Assembly: GCA_035771165.1 (NCBI GenBank)
Contig: JAWNZC010000408.1
Coordinates: 2,914,001 to 2,978,000, forward strand
DNA length: 64,000 nt
DNA from: Paragorgia papillata
Taxonomy: Eukaryota; Cnidaria; Anthozoa; Scleralcyonacea; Coralliidae
Direction of reading: 5' to 3'
Shown here: positions 43,703 through 54,659 of the stretch, piece after piece
Position numbering within the stretch: position 1 is the stretch's first letter
Layout: the number at the start of each line of letters is the position of its first letter
Made by a program: the position numbers and the translations under genes
Notes under the pieces: generated by a model
Databases searched by the model: none
What the model was told of the DNA's origin: nothing
The model's input: only the letters and a program-made list of their open reading frames with translations

Positions 43703-44109
43703 GGCTGGACTCGTGAGCTTGTCCATTGTCGATTTGCACTAATCACAAACGTGCCTGCACATTTTCAGCAGGCATATATTACTGGGATGATTAAGATTAT
43801 TGCATGAATTACCCCGTAAGTTTAAATGGCCATCAATAGAGTGCTGATGGTTGAGGCATGCGATTGCATTTTATAGAAAAGTTTAAGATTGATTGTCTAA
43901 AGATTTACAACAGCAAGTTTTAGAAAAATTGGTAATGGCCAATATGTTTCCGTCATTCAGCATACAGGATTGGGAAAGTCACTTATAAGTCAGCTTCTAT
44001 GGTTTTTGAGATCGTAAAACTAATTTATGCAAAACGTCACATACACATTCTGTAGCTCACGCGTTCAGCCGTCGCTTTCGGGGGATGTAACTACTAGGGC
44101 CCGAAATAC

Positions 44110-44605
44110 CGTTGGAAATTGAGCCTAGAAAAGGCACTGGCATCGGTTGGACACAACACCCAGAAATACAGGGTGTAATGAATTTTCAATTTAATTTAGT
44201 ATGCAAAATCATTTTGAGTAATGGCACTGCAGTCCCATCGAAGACGTTCATTGTAATGGCGGTCCCGTTGAAGCCATTTGATCATAGACCTTATTCAAAA
44301 ATTACCACCAAATTAAAAGTCTTTTATATACATATAAATTAGCCCTTATGAACTCGTTTTCATGTGGGAAATTCAAAATAATTTTTACTTCAAACGAGGT
44401 CATGAGGGGCTAATTTATACACGCACATAAAAGAATGTTAATTCGGCGGCCATTTTTGAATAAGCTCTATAACTGGCACAAATTATGCATAATTATTTTT
44501 CCCGAGGAATGTTTAAGAAAAGCAATAAACCAATGAAAATGCAAAGCCCACCAGCAGATGCCAGGCCTTTACCCGCCCTACCAAGTTCAAAAAGGCCCTG
44601 GGAAC
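44110..44605. mobile_element. non-autonomous element related to 27926-28200
   Basis: Contains TAATGGCGGTCCCGTTGAAGC, ATGCAAAATCATT and a right end AAGGCCCTGGGAACGAGGTTG. A palindrome around CTTTTATAT/ATAAATTAGCCC lies in the middle. Confidence 0.6.
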
Positions 44606-44741
44606 GAGGTTGGTGTTTTAAATACCGGGATTTCGTCAGTTGCCAAAAACTCTCGATCTGAGTTTTATTGCATGCTAACAAGTTCGTGGTTAATGTTATT
44701 ATATGAATCTAAACAGGTTTCAAGAAGCGTTTATAATATTA

Positions 44742-44880
44742 AGGTGTTACTCCGAGTGACGAACCATACCGGACAAGTAGAGAAAACTCTACTTGGCCCG
44801 GCTGGGATTCGAACCCGCGACCTACTGGTGGTATGGTTCGTCACTCGCAGTAACACCTTAATATTATTCTCCACCCGAGT
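44742..44880. mobile_element. foldback with tRNA-like B box
   Basis: Outer arms GTGTTACTCCGAGTGACGAACC and its complement. The core has GGACAAGTAGAGAAAACTCTAC and GGGATTCGAACCCGCGACC, a B-box in the reverse sense. Same family as 58464-58625. Confidence 0.65.
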
Positions 44881-44909
44881 TCACTTTCCCACAATAATCA
44901 AGCGTTTAT

Positions 44910-45110
44910 AAGTTTGCTTTAAAGTTTTCTCCTATGTTTAACTATGTTTATCGTCATCTTCCTTATCATTACATTTCTAAGTGTAAAAAAATGCGCTATA
45001 TTTTCACCCCTGAAAATATAGCGCATTTTTTTACACTTAGAAATGTACTGATAAGGAAGATGACGATAAACATAGTTAAACATATAGGAGAAAACTTTAA
45101 AGCAAACTTG
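44910..45110. repeat. near-perfect palindrome, arms about 95 bases
   Basis: AAGTTTGCTTTAAAGTTTTC onward through AAAAATGCGCTATATTTTCA returns as its complement with very few differences; the loop is only a few bases near 45009. Confidence 0.9.
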
Positions 45111-45439
45111 GATTTAAGATTTTTAAAATGTCAGTCAAAGTTGCCGTCCAAAGTTCTAGGGGGTTCCGGGGGCATGCACCCCAGGAAAGTGTTTGAAATT
45201 GGGGTCTCTAAGATGTTTTTTTAACTTTATTAAGAAAATTATACAGCATTTATATATTTACAAAGCTGCCTAAAATATTAGTTAGCCAAACCAGACAGGT
45301 GCAAACACCCATGCTTTCTAAAATTAACTAATTATTCAGTCTCTTGAACGACCTTGTAGTGTGTAATTTTCTCTAGTGATTTGATAAATTATATGTTATC
45401 TACCGACCATTGTAAACATTAATATAAGCCAATTAGATA

Positions 45440-45800
45440 AACCCAGTGGTGTAGTGGAGAGGGGGGGCTCAGGGGCCCCCCCTTTATAATTTGTTGCAGA
45501 TTGCATAATCTTAATCATGTTTGAAAGTTCTGTGAAATTTATGTAAAGATATTCAGTTATTTCCAACAAGAATGATTTCAGTAATCTCTACTTGGTCCTA
45601 CGTACTATTGTAGTGATTGTACCACCCACTGATTGTGGCGATCGTATACCCGTAGTAATCTAACCTGTAGCAAATTGGTTGCTTAAAGGCACTGATCTCA
45701 ATAAAACTGGATGGGGCATGACGCCGGATTTAGCGTGCCAGTTGTACGATGACGTGACCACTACCCAAGATGGCCGCCACTAAAGTTCATAAGATTTCGT
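45440..45800. repeat. decayed hAT-like termini
   Basis: CAGTGGTGTAGTGG followed by G and C runs (45449-45485) looks like a hAT left end. At 45690-45750 the sequence ACTGATCTCAATAAAACTGG then CGGATTTAGCGTGCCA matches both borders of the palindromic element at 54.66-56.74 kb. Confidence 0.5.
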
Positions 45801-46097
45801 AGATTGAAAACAGACAAAAAGAGTTATTTTAAGAAAATTTAAACGAATGTAAGGACACAAGAAGTACTCAATGAGGTTTAAGACGCTAATTTCTTGTATT
45901 TGTTTCTGTTACTGAGCTGTAAAAGATTTAAATTTCGTTGTTTTTCTTCAGTGCCGACAAGGAAGAAACTTCACGATAATATAAACTTAAAAACAGACTA
46001 TAAAATCTACGAAGAATTCAATTCCAAGTCTTAAATTGTACCTTTTGTAGTAATCTTAATGCCTTAACAACATCTCGTGTTGTGTACTTGCCATCTT

Positions 46098-46492
46098 TTG
46101 ACTGTTTTGGAAATATTTGGACCAAAGACAGCCTGCTCTCCGCGATCTTGGAATTATTTTCGATATGCATGTGACATCATAACCAGGGTAAAGTGAAATT
46201 TTTATCTTGCCAACCTTATGACATCATGAGCTAGAAACTCGATTTTGTTGCGCTATTTCCATTTTAAATTGACCCACAGCATTTAAAAAGCCTTCCGTGG
46301 AAATTTGGTCACCCACGGAGTAGTTTCATCAGGTTTACCCTGGTTGTGACGTCACCAATTTCCCAGTTAATTAGACCCAATATTACAACAAGATGGCCGA
46401 CAGCACGCTGTCTTTGGTCGAAATATTTCCAAAACCAAAACAGATACGGAAAAATTGTAAAAGGTCTTCTTAATTTTTATTGCCAATACCCT
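46098..46492. mobile_element. TTAA foldback MITE, copy 2
   Basis: Matches 3550-4002 in the same orientation, including GTGACATCATAA.CAGGGTAA and the right end TGCCAATACCCTTTAA; the outer left end is missing. Confidence 0.7.
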
Positions 46493-46811
46493 TTAAGCAC
46501 AGATGTGCAACAGACACAAGGAGTAGATTTGAATTCCGTCCAGAACATTTATACTTAAGTGTTTTACTGCTTTTATATTAAAGTTGTTATCAAATGACTT
46601 GTCCAGGGATATTCCCAATATTTTACCTTTTGCAAACACTGTTAAATGTTGATTACAGAATTACTGGTACCAAAAATAAAAAAAAAATGGCATTTCCCAA
46701 GTTTAAAATTGTTTCACCCCCCACCCCCCCCCCCCCCCCATATTCAGGACACTGTGTCGGAACACTACTGGATAAACCTGAGTTCATATTTCACGAACAC
46801 GCTGTTAATAG

Positions 46812-47607
46812 TCCAGAGGCTGGAGGGGGAGTATTGTCACCCGAACGGAGAATTTACGATACCAACTTTTTTTAGTGTAATTTGGGGTGTAGATTACGAT
46901 TTTGCATGTTGATCAAGTGTTTGAGGGGGTGTTTCCGAGAAATGGGGGGTGAAGGGGGAGGGGTCTTTTACCTTAAAGGGCATTGGAAGTATAATTTAAG
47001 TTTGTCTCATTTGAAAGAACTCGTGAAATGGTATAGTAAGACTCTTTACAATTTTCCCATATCTGTCTTAGTTTTCGAAATATTTTGGCCAAAATCAGCG
47101 TGCAGTCCGCCATTTTGTAGATCGTGAAATATATGACAAAGAGTGAGTAACTGTTTGTACGTACCTTATTGATCTGTTTACATTCTTTCAACCCATTTCA
47201 GCTCAAAAATACAGTAGATGAAGAATTGGATGAACACGTTTCGTGAATCTAAATGATTCAATGTCTATTGATATGAATAAATTAAATATAAAAAAAAGGG
47301 AAAATTCATATCAAAAGACATTGAATCATTTAGAAGAATGTAAGCAGATCAATAAGGTACGTACAAACAGTTACTCACTCTTTGTCATATATTTCACGAT
47401 CTACAAAATGGCGGAAAACTAAGACAGATATGGGAAAATTGTAAAGAGTCTTACTATACCATTTCACGAGTTCTTTCAAATGAGACAAACTTAAATTATA
47501 CTTCCAACGTGCAAAATCGTAATCTACACCCCAAATTACACTAAAAAAAAATTGGTATCGTAAATTCTCCGCTCGGGTGACAATACTCCCCCTCCAGCCT
47601 CTGGACT
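46812..47607. repeat. about 800-bp inverted repeat (large hairpin)
   Basis: Left arm from CCAGAGGCTGGAGGGGGAG pairs with CTCCCCCTCCAGCCTCTGG at the far right. Inner arms carry the TTAA-MITE sequence and ATTGATCTG.TTACATTCTT. The left arm has about 60 extra G-rich bases (46915-46975). Confidence 0.85.
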
Positions 47608-47857
47608 ATAAATTATATCTCACCAGAGCAAGATAGCGAGACGAACAATAATTTGAAAACAGTATTCACTTCAAAATCATGGAAAGAAAGATCCAATATT
47701 TAACGTTCAACTAAACCTTGGCTTAAGGATCAGTTGATCCTTTCAAATTCATATATAACAGCTCCTGGCTGGCAAGCGTGAAATATGCTAATGCCGCCTT
47801 GCTGAATAAATATGTCTGAACTCTGAACTCAGACTAGTGATGTTCCTCGACACTTGA

Positions 47858-47985
47858 AATCAATCGATGACTGTGTAATCTAGATGACAAATCATCGTAG
47901 ATTTTTCGCAGTATTTCTTCATCGTTGCTGTTAAAAGCAGCTAAAACCCGTTCGAAAACGCTTATACAGAACTCATGACTGAAAC
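47858..47985 (-). pseudogene. relic similar to exon 1 of the hAT transposase
   Basis: The minus strand reads VFERVLAAFNSNDEEILRKI and YDDLSSRLHSH, aligning with YETVLSAFENEDQGYLRDIY and AGLKQRIDA of the transposase at 24.7 kb. Next to it at 48006 is CAGGGGCGGCGCGGAGCG, a possible hAT end. Confidence 0.5.
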
Positions 47986-48005
47986 ACAGTGAGAGAAGCC
48001 ACTCA

Positions 48006-48160
48006 GCAGGGGCGGCGCGGAGCGTAAATTTTTTGGTATTAGTTGTGGTATATAATGTAGGGTCTGGCCTGTGGGGGTATCCACCCCCAGAAAATTTTGA
48101 AATCTAGAGGCTCTGAAATGCTATTTCCAGCATTCTACAGAAGATATTCTTTGAAAAAAT
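48006..48160. repeat. hAT-like 5' end fragment
   Basis: Begins CAGGGGCGGCGCGGAG, then CACCCCCAGAAAATTTTGAA and AAATGCTATTTCCAGCATTC. The last segment recurs at 39.18 and 58.2 kb. Confidence 0.5.
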
Positions 48161-48566
48161 CAAGCGAGATGAAGATCTAAATGCTAAGCATTTTACGCAG
48201 TTCGATGACTTCACGACCAAATTAACGGAAACATCCATTGAATTATATCTGTCTGAGACTATGATGTGACTAATAATATTGTAGCGGTACATTCCTTATA
48301 TTCAAACGGCAAACGGTAAGTCTACTTTAAAGATATTTCGTTTTTAAAATTGTGGGATTGTTGGAAATACAAACCAGGCACAACTCAGAAACATAATGGA
48401 AATATATAACAAACTTGTTCACTGTTCTCTTACTTAGTTTTTATAAAGTTTACACTTTACAGTTGTAACTCGATAGTAAAGAAAACATTTTGAAACATCC
48501 CACCGATGGCCATACGCCTCGCCACCGCAACGCCATCTTAGCGATACTGATGCGCTGCACGTGTGA

Positions 48567-49583
48567 CAACCTCGTACCCAGGGCCCTCTCTGCTTTCAAA
48601 ATGGCGCGAGGAGAAGACCCTGGCAAAGGCTGGTCACGTGACACCAATAATTTTGGAATATTTTGATGATGACTCACACTGTACCGGGGGGCGCGGTACA
48701 TCACTGATAAACAGAGTATAGTTGGCTTGCGTATATAGAACTATTCAGCGAACTATTTAGGCACTCAAGAATAACCAAATCGTACAAATAACAAGACATT
48801 CTCTTAACAAGTTTATCAAATCAGTTAATGACCGTGTTTAGTAAGAAGCGTCTACACTACAACATATTTGCCTTATTATGCAAGCAAGAAGAGTTTATTA
48901 ATATTTCGGTTTCTGGACTTTCCGAATCTAATTTAAAAAGTTTAGAAATATACAAAGTCAAAGTCTTCAGCGCTGATCTATATAAATGTTCGTCGATCGA
49001 AGAATTGTTATTGATCGTATATTTGTATTAAAGTACAAGTACAACCTCAAAGTCAACGAGGACAGCAGATTCGATTCGAATATGCCGTTTGAGTATAAAT
49101 CGACAGATACAACAATTAAATTTCCACAAATCCAAAACGTGTGGACAAGAAACATAAATGTGCTATACTGGACGGTAAATATACTTCCAACAATCAACAG
49201 CATTCGAATATTTTAAGTGTATGTATCAGTACCTGTATTACCACAGAGCGGGTTTCTGTTTATCAGTTTATGATCGTTCGTCGCCTTCGGCTTCATTTCT
49301 GGCGAATGACGGCAACAAATATGAATTATCCAGCAAATGTCGTAAATTTTGAAATATATCTATTAAATTTACCGCTCGAATTTAACGTTACCGGACTTGC
49401 AACAACCTTGACGTTTATAAGAACCGAATCAACCGCTCCCCCCAGGACGGGCGAAGCTCAAATTATCCACGTGACCAAATACTCCAAGAATCTTGGAGTA
49501 TTTTGGAATCACGTGACCAGCCTTTGCCAGGGTCTTCTCCTCGCGCCATTTTGAAAGCAGAGAGGGCCCTGGGTACGAGGTTG
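48567..49583. mobile_element. 1-kb TIR transposon with 9-bp duplication CACGTGTGA
   Basis: Inverted ends of about 70 bases begin CAACCTCGTACCCAGGGCCC. CACGTGTGA flanks both sides (48558-48566 and 49584-49592). A 9-bp duplication is typical of Mutator-like elements. The interior (48828-49440) has several broken plus-strand open stretches, e.g. NYPANVVNFEIYLLNLPLEF, that I cannot assign. Confidence 0.82.
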
Positions 49584-49592
49584 CACGTGTGA

Positions 49593-50980
49593 ATACAGTA
49601 GCTTGCGTGATGCGCCGACAATACATATGATCAGCGCAACGTCTGCCTGGTTTTGCGAACGCAGGCGGCCAAGGTATTAGAATCGCAAAACTAATACCTT
49701 GTAGGATTGCGTTGTTAGATATACAAATATTCGCATCGTTCTTACCTTTGAAGGAGGACTTATGCCTTTTTTTTGTTAAATATGGATTCAAGAAGGTTTT
49801 CCTTTCGTCAGATAAATTCTAGTCACCATATCAAAGCTTCAAAATTGTTATAAATAATTGCTCTTTGTTTTCATATTATTGAAGTGTTGAACTCCAGTGT
49901 TGGGAGCTTTTCCTTGTGAAATAGGCGATACAGCCGATACTACATGGATGATTTATATATTGAGATGTTATATATTGTTAAAGTAATGAAGTGAAAAGAA
50001 TTGCAGACTTCTCGCTGCGAAATAAAAGCAGTTTTAAATCGAAATAGTAAAGCGTCTGACTTTAAAATATAAATATTGTACCACCTGTGGTGAAATTTAA
50101 CACCGAAAATCCGCGTTTCTTGTCAAGCCAAGGTATTAGTTTTGAGATTATAATACCTTGAGGTCTAAGCCTTTCAAACACTTGTCGCTAAAGTCGCTAA
50201 GGTTGTTGCGCGCATCAGCGAGGACGGTACGGTACTGCGGAATTGAAATCAAACAATCAAAAACAAAGATGTTGTTTTCTTCCATCCGTCTCTGTTCTTG
50301 GAATAATTATATTATTTTACAATTCATTTCAATCTGGAGAAAAAAAGGTATTAGACTAATACCTTTAATACCTTAGCGCGCCGCCACTGCCACTCAGTAT
50401 CTCAGCTGACTCAGCAATCAATGGTTGCCATGGTGCAGATCGGTCAAAAAGCCCAAAATCAACGCGAGAGCCAATCAGGATTGAGGCAAATCGGTCAAAA
50501 ATGACACCAGGTCGAATTGATCAAACACCAATCAGTTCTCTCCCAAAAGCGGATTTGAAACCTTCTCTCTGACGAAGGGCCTTCGCTCGAATCGTTAGAC
50601 TGCTTACTATATTTCGATTGCTGAAACCTAATAAGTCTGCCAAGCCTTGGCAGTCGCTGTATAACATTTTCTAGAAGACTCTTGAGATTAAAATATTGTG
50701 TGATTGCGCAATTATTCTGGTAATTTTTTTACGTCAGTCGCATGCATGACCGGTCTGAAGTATGCTAAATCCGCCATAACCTGCGTAGCAGGCGTTACTG
50801 GATGAGGGGACTGGGAGAGGGCTTACTGGATGAGGGGACTGGGCTTAAGCACTGATCAGATGTTTGACTAAAAAGGGCCGCCACTTTTGGGTCAAGGCAC
50901 ACTATTTTCAAGAGTGGGGCGGATTAACGTTTCCACTGCCAGATTTCTCCTTTGACAAGTAAGAACGTCTGGCGTTAGCC
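49593..50980. other. no gene seen; small repeats
   Basis: Several CCAAGGTATTAG motifs in both directions (49670-50375) and a single arm of the GAAGGGCCTTCGCTCGAA repeat at 50566-50618. A short direct repeat ACTGGATGAGGGGACTGGG at 50799-50845. Confidence 0.5.
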
Positions 50981-51882
50981 TAGCCTCCTTCGCAGACGTT
51001 CTTTGGGTCGGACTCCCTCCCCACTAACGTCTGCTCAACAGAGCGACAGATTCCGTTCCCTTCGTGTACATGGACCAATGAAATTACACCATTGTCGTGC
51101 TAAATAAAGCCGTCCTGGGCTGGTATTGGTATGTGTAATTTGTTTAGTCGAAAGCTAATATTTTGAAATGTTTAGCCTAGAACTTCACGAAATGTACGAA
51201 GAATACTGTTTTGACTATGTTCTTGCGGCCTATGCAAACAAATAAGCGTGAAAGTTAGTGTAGAGCGTAAGAGCGTAAGAGAAATTTAATATTGTAAACA
51301 AAAGCTCAAAGCTAATAAGGTGTTTAGTGTCTGAAGCGACTGTCCGAATTAGTTTACTTGAAAGCTAATATTTTGCTTACTATAGCTCAGAGCTTTACAA
51401 AATTTACGAAGAATGGTATTATGAATATGTTCTTGCTGGTTTAACTTTATTTCATGCACATGTATTCATATCGCGATTCACAGTTACAACATCTTATTGA
51501 TTCTATTCACGCAAAATTTTTACTAAACCGTATAAGCAATAGTCTTCGAAATATTGGTTAAAACGGTCAGCTCAAGCCTCAAGGTCTGTAGATGCATGGT
51601 AATTAACGGATTCGCCGATTCAGATTTTCTTTCGTTGTCCAACGAATCCGTCGCAGCAGTCTCATTTACAGGCGTTCTTTGTATAGGTCCTATATAAATA
51701 CTCCATCTTCACTATAATTATAAATATACCACACCAACCCTTCCCTTTCATATGAATTTAGATCGGTTATAAACTTTCATCAAGCATGATTGGTCAATCT
51801 CTCGGAACGGAATGTGTCCCTCTGTTGAGCAGACGTTAGTGGGGAGGGAATCCGACCCAAAGAACGTCTGCGAAGGAGGCTA
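50981..51882. mobile_element. 0.9-kb TIR transposon with 9-bp duplication GCGTTAGCC
   Basis: Ends TAGCCTCCTTCGCAGACGTT and its complement, arms about 75 bases. GCGTTAGCC flanks both sides (50972-50980, 51883-51891). It sits within a TCTGGCGTTAGCCAGAGTAA-type repeat that also occurs at 59.5 kb. No transposase seen. Confidence 0.82.
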
Positions 51883-52143
51883 GCGTTAGCCAGAGTAAAA
51901 TCGTCTGGCGTACGTACTAGCGAGAGTAAAATCGTCTGTAATCGCGGCATCTGACCCAGTACCAGATGCCCCGGGGCATTATGATACATTATGGCCGGCA
52001 TTATCTGGTCCTGTTACACCGGCGCATTCCATTACTGTTCTGAAAATCCAACAGGAAAAGAAGCAGCCAGTGCGGGGCGGTCCATCACGTGAAAGCCGAC
52101 CAAACAAAGTTCTCAATACACGACCTTAGTTATATTAACCGTG

Positions 52144-52643
52144 GTTATACCACAGGGAGCCCAACTCTGACGCCTCTTTTTTTGTTTTATTATATTGAGC
52201 TTGACTGAAAACCAAGGCCGCTTAACAGTTGTGTAAGCTGGGATCGCGGTAAGACTGGGAAGGACTTTGGGAAAGTCTAGGATCGCGGCGCTTCTCTTAA
52301 CCACTGTGTCTTAACAGTTGGTAATATATGCATATATATGCAAATTATAGCGCGCGGTAATTTGAAACTCGAAACAGCTGTGGGCTTCTGTGCCACGTGA
52401 ATGGCGCGTGACGCTCACTGAAAGCTGAGACGACTAAACACGCAGTGCTGCGTTCTGTGTCGTGTAATTTGAGCTCGAACAGCTGTTTCGAGTTTCAAAT
52501 TACCGCGCGCTGTAATTTGCATATATATGCATGTACGCCGCGATCCCAGCTTACACAACTGTTAAGCGGCCTCGGTTTTCAGTAAAGCTCAATATAATAA
52601 AACAAAAAAAGAGGCGTCAGAGTTGGGCTCCCTGTGGTTATAC
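52144..52643. mobile_element. nested foldback element downstream of exon 1b
   Basis: Outer arms about 115 bases (GGTTATACCACAGGGAGCCC to AAGCTGGGATCGCGG). Inner arms GCATATATATGCAAATTA and CGCGCGGTAATTTGAAACTC. Ends 284 bases from exon 1b. Confidence 0.85.
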
Positions 52644-52926
52644 ATGTTCCAACGCATATAAAAATGTTTTGTGTATAAATCGATATGCGATATAACTGCA
52701 TGACAGACGCGATCATGTTGGATTAAAAAATACTCTTCCTGTACCAACGGCAGATCAATACAATACAGATATGAAACGATAAAACGATGTTCGGAAATCG
52801 ACGAAGCGATCGGAAAATTGCTGCGGAAAACAATATTACATCTATACATATATTAAATTATACCCAACTGGTGCTCCTCAGATGAACGCACGTGGAACGC
52901 TCAGATTACTACACGACAAGACTTAC

Positions 52927-53049
52927 TTGCGTTTCCTCATCCTCGCCTACCCTATCAAGTGATGAACTTTGATGACTAAGGCTGTTTTGACCCGACTCGA
53001 CTGAATATCTTCTGGATCTTCTGTAAGAACGTCTCTGATTATACGTCAT
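52927..53049 (-). CDS. candidate alternative first exon (1b) of the TRPM gene
   Basis: ATG at 53049 opens 41 codons ending GEDEETQ before a GTAAGT donor, phase 0. It resembles exon 1a in having Arg/Ser-rich sequence, a YSVES motif (LSVES in 1a) and a terminal EDEET before the donor. It could be an alternative promoter exon, or the relic of a duplicated TRPM 5' end. No intervening TRPM exons were seen between it and exon 1a. Confidence 0.6.
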
Positions 53050-53309
53050 TGTTTAACTTTGCTCGAAGCAGTCAGGAACAAGATATTAATAAACTGACAA
53101 TTGTCAAGTTCAAAGGATCAAGTTTCGCAATGAGGTAAACAATTAAAATTTAACCATACAAAATTAATAATATCCGCAGAGAGTTAATTGTGATTCAAGT
53201 CTTTTATATAGTTAGAAAACTCAAGGGTATGCGAGGGTTAACTTTGTCGTATAGTATGGCAAGCCAAACCTGACAAAAGTGTATCGAGTTTCCGTTTAGT
53301 AATCCAGAA

Positions 53310-53490
53310 AAAGAGATTGATGGTCAAGATAAAGAGATTGATGGTCGAGATAAAGAGATTGATGGTCAAGATAAAGAGATGGTTGAGAAATAAGAGATTG
53401 GTGGTCGAGATAAAGAGATTGGTGGTCGAGAAAAAAATTGATGGTTAAGAACGAAATTGATGGACGAGATAAAGAGATTGAGGGTCGAGA
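53310..53490. repeat. about 21-bp tandem repeat (AAAGAGATTGATGGTCGAGAT)
   Basis: Eight or so imperfect units; one more partial unit occurs at 56757-56780 in the same orientation. Confidence 0.85.
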
Positions 53491-53899
53491 TCACTGATCT
53501 CTATATAAACTGGATAGGCCAATCCATTCCCTATGGCCAGCAGTCAAACATTTCGTGACAGTGGCCGCCATCTTACGTTAGTGGAACATATGACGCATTG
53601 CGGCCTTAGAACTTGTTCCCAATCCCAAAGTTGACTGGCATAAGCAATCTTGACGTCAGCAAGGTCAGATTATCCGGGGGAGGAATATTAAGTACTCTTT
53701 GCCGGGGGAGTCGGAAAAGCGGTAATAATTCCATGTCCTACATAACCCAAGTACTTCATGAAAGCCATACCCCAACACACAACCTAACCTAAGGATGGCA
53801 ATTCGTGTAAATAGGACATGGACGTATAATCGGAAAAGCCGTAAAGCAAACAACAGATGCCGGTTCGTTTAGTTTTCAAGGTAGTGGTCACGTCATCAT

Positions 53900-54639
53900 C
53901 ATAGGGGTATGGGGGGGGGGGGGGGCTGCAGCCCCCCCCCCCCCCCAAATTTGGGGAATCTTAGATTTTTTGGGCAGCAAGATAAATTTGGGCAAAGGGT
54001 TTTTTAAAAGTTTCCATTTTTCCAAAAGATAAATATTATTGATAATCAATAAGGCGAGACATTTTTATAACTCCCCTTTGTTTATGTCTATTAAAACGGA
54101 ATAAATTACCTTACTGTTAGTTAGTCACTATATAGCTTTATTTTTGTCAGAATTTTGAAATTTTTCAATGCCGAGTGGTCTTGTAGAAATTCCATTCATG
54201 TCCTTACTGAACCGTGCTTTGTTGTCAATTCTGCCGCGTTGGTACGGTACCAGATTGTCAAATGCCAAAGGACGCAATCACGCATTTCCCCCCATCTTCT
54301 TATGCTGTTGACCAATTGTCATGAATTACAAAGAGTTAGTGCTTAGTGAGTTGAAAATTAAAAGTTTCTAAAACGCAACATGCACAGCACTTAATGACCT
54401 TTTAAAAGTTATTAAATTAAAACTTGTATGAGTTGTATCGAAAAACGAAAGGTCGCACTGGAGAATAAATTAGTAGATTTGAGTCGCGTGCTAGGCAACA
54501 TGTTTTTCAGCACGTTAATAGTGCATCGTATGAGCATCGTTTGTTTTCTATTGTTTCGTAAAAATTTGGGCAACTTGCGAGATTTTTTTGGGCAAATGGT
54601 TCAATGCCCCCCCTGGAAAAAAATGCCCATACGCCTATG
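53900..54639. mobile_element. non-autonomous hAT, 8-bp duplication GTCATCAT
   Basis: Ends CATAGGGGTATGGG and CCCATACGCCTATG are flanked by GTCATCAT (53892-53899 and 54640-54647). Same ends as 39029-39435. The interior has G/C runs and no intact transposase. Confidence 0.85.
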
Positions 54640-54659
54640 GTCATCATACAAGTGGCACG

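Noticed and set aside
48828..49554. Chain of plus-strand open frames at 48.8-49.5 kb as a gene
   Set aside because: They lie in different frames inside a TIR transposon, without recognisable domain or clear splice sites; kept only as part of that element.
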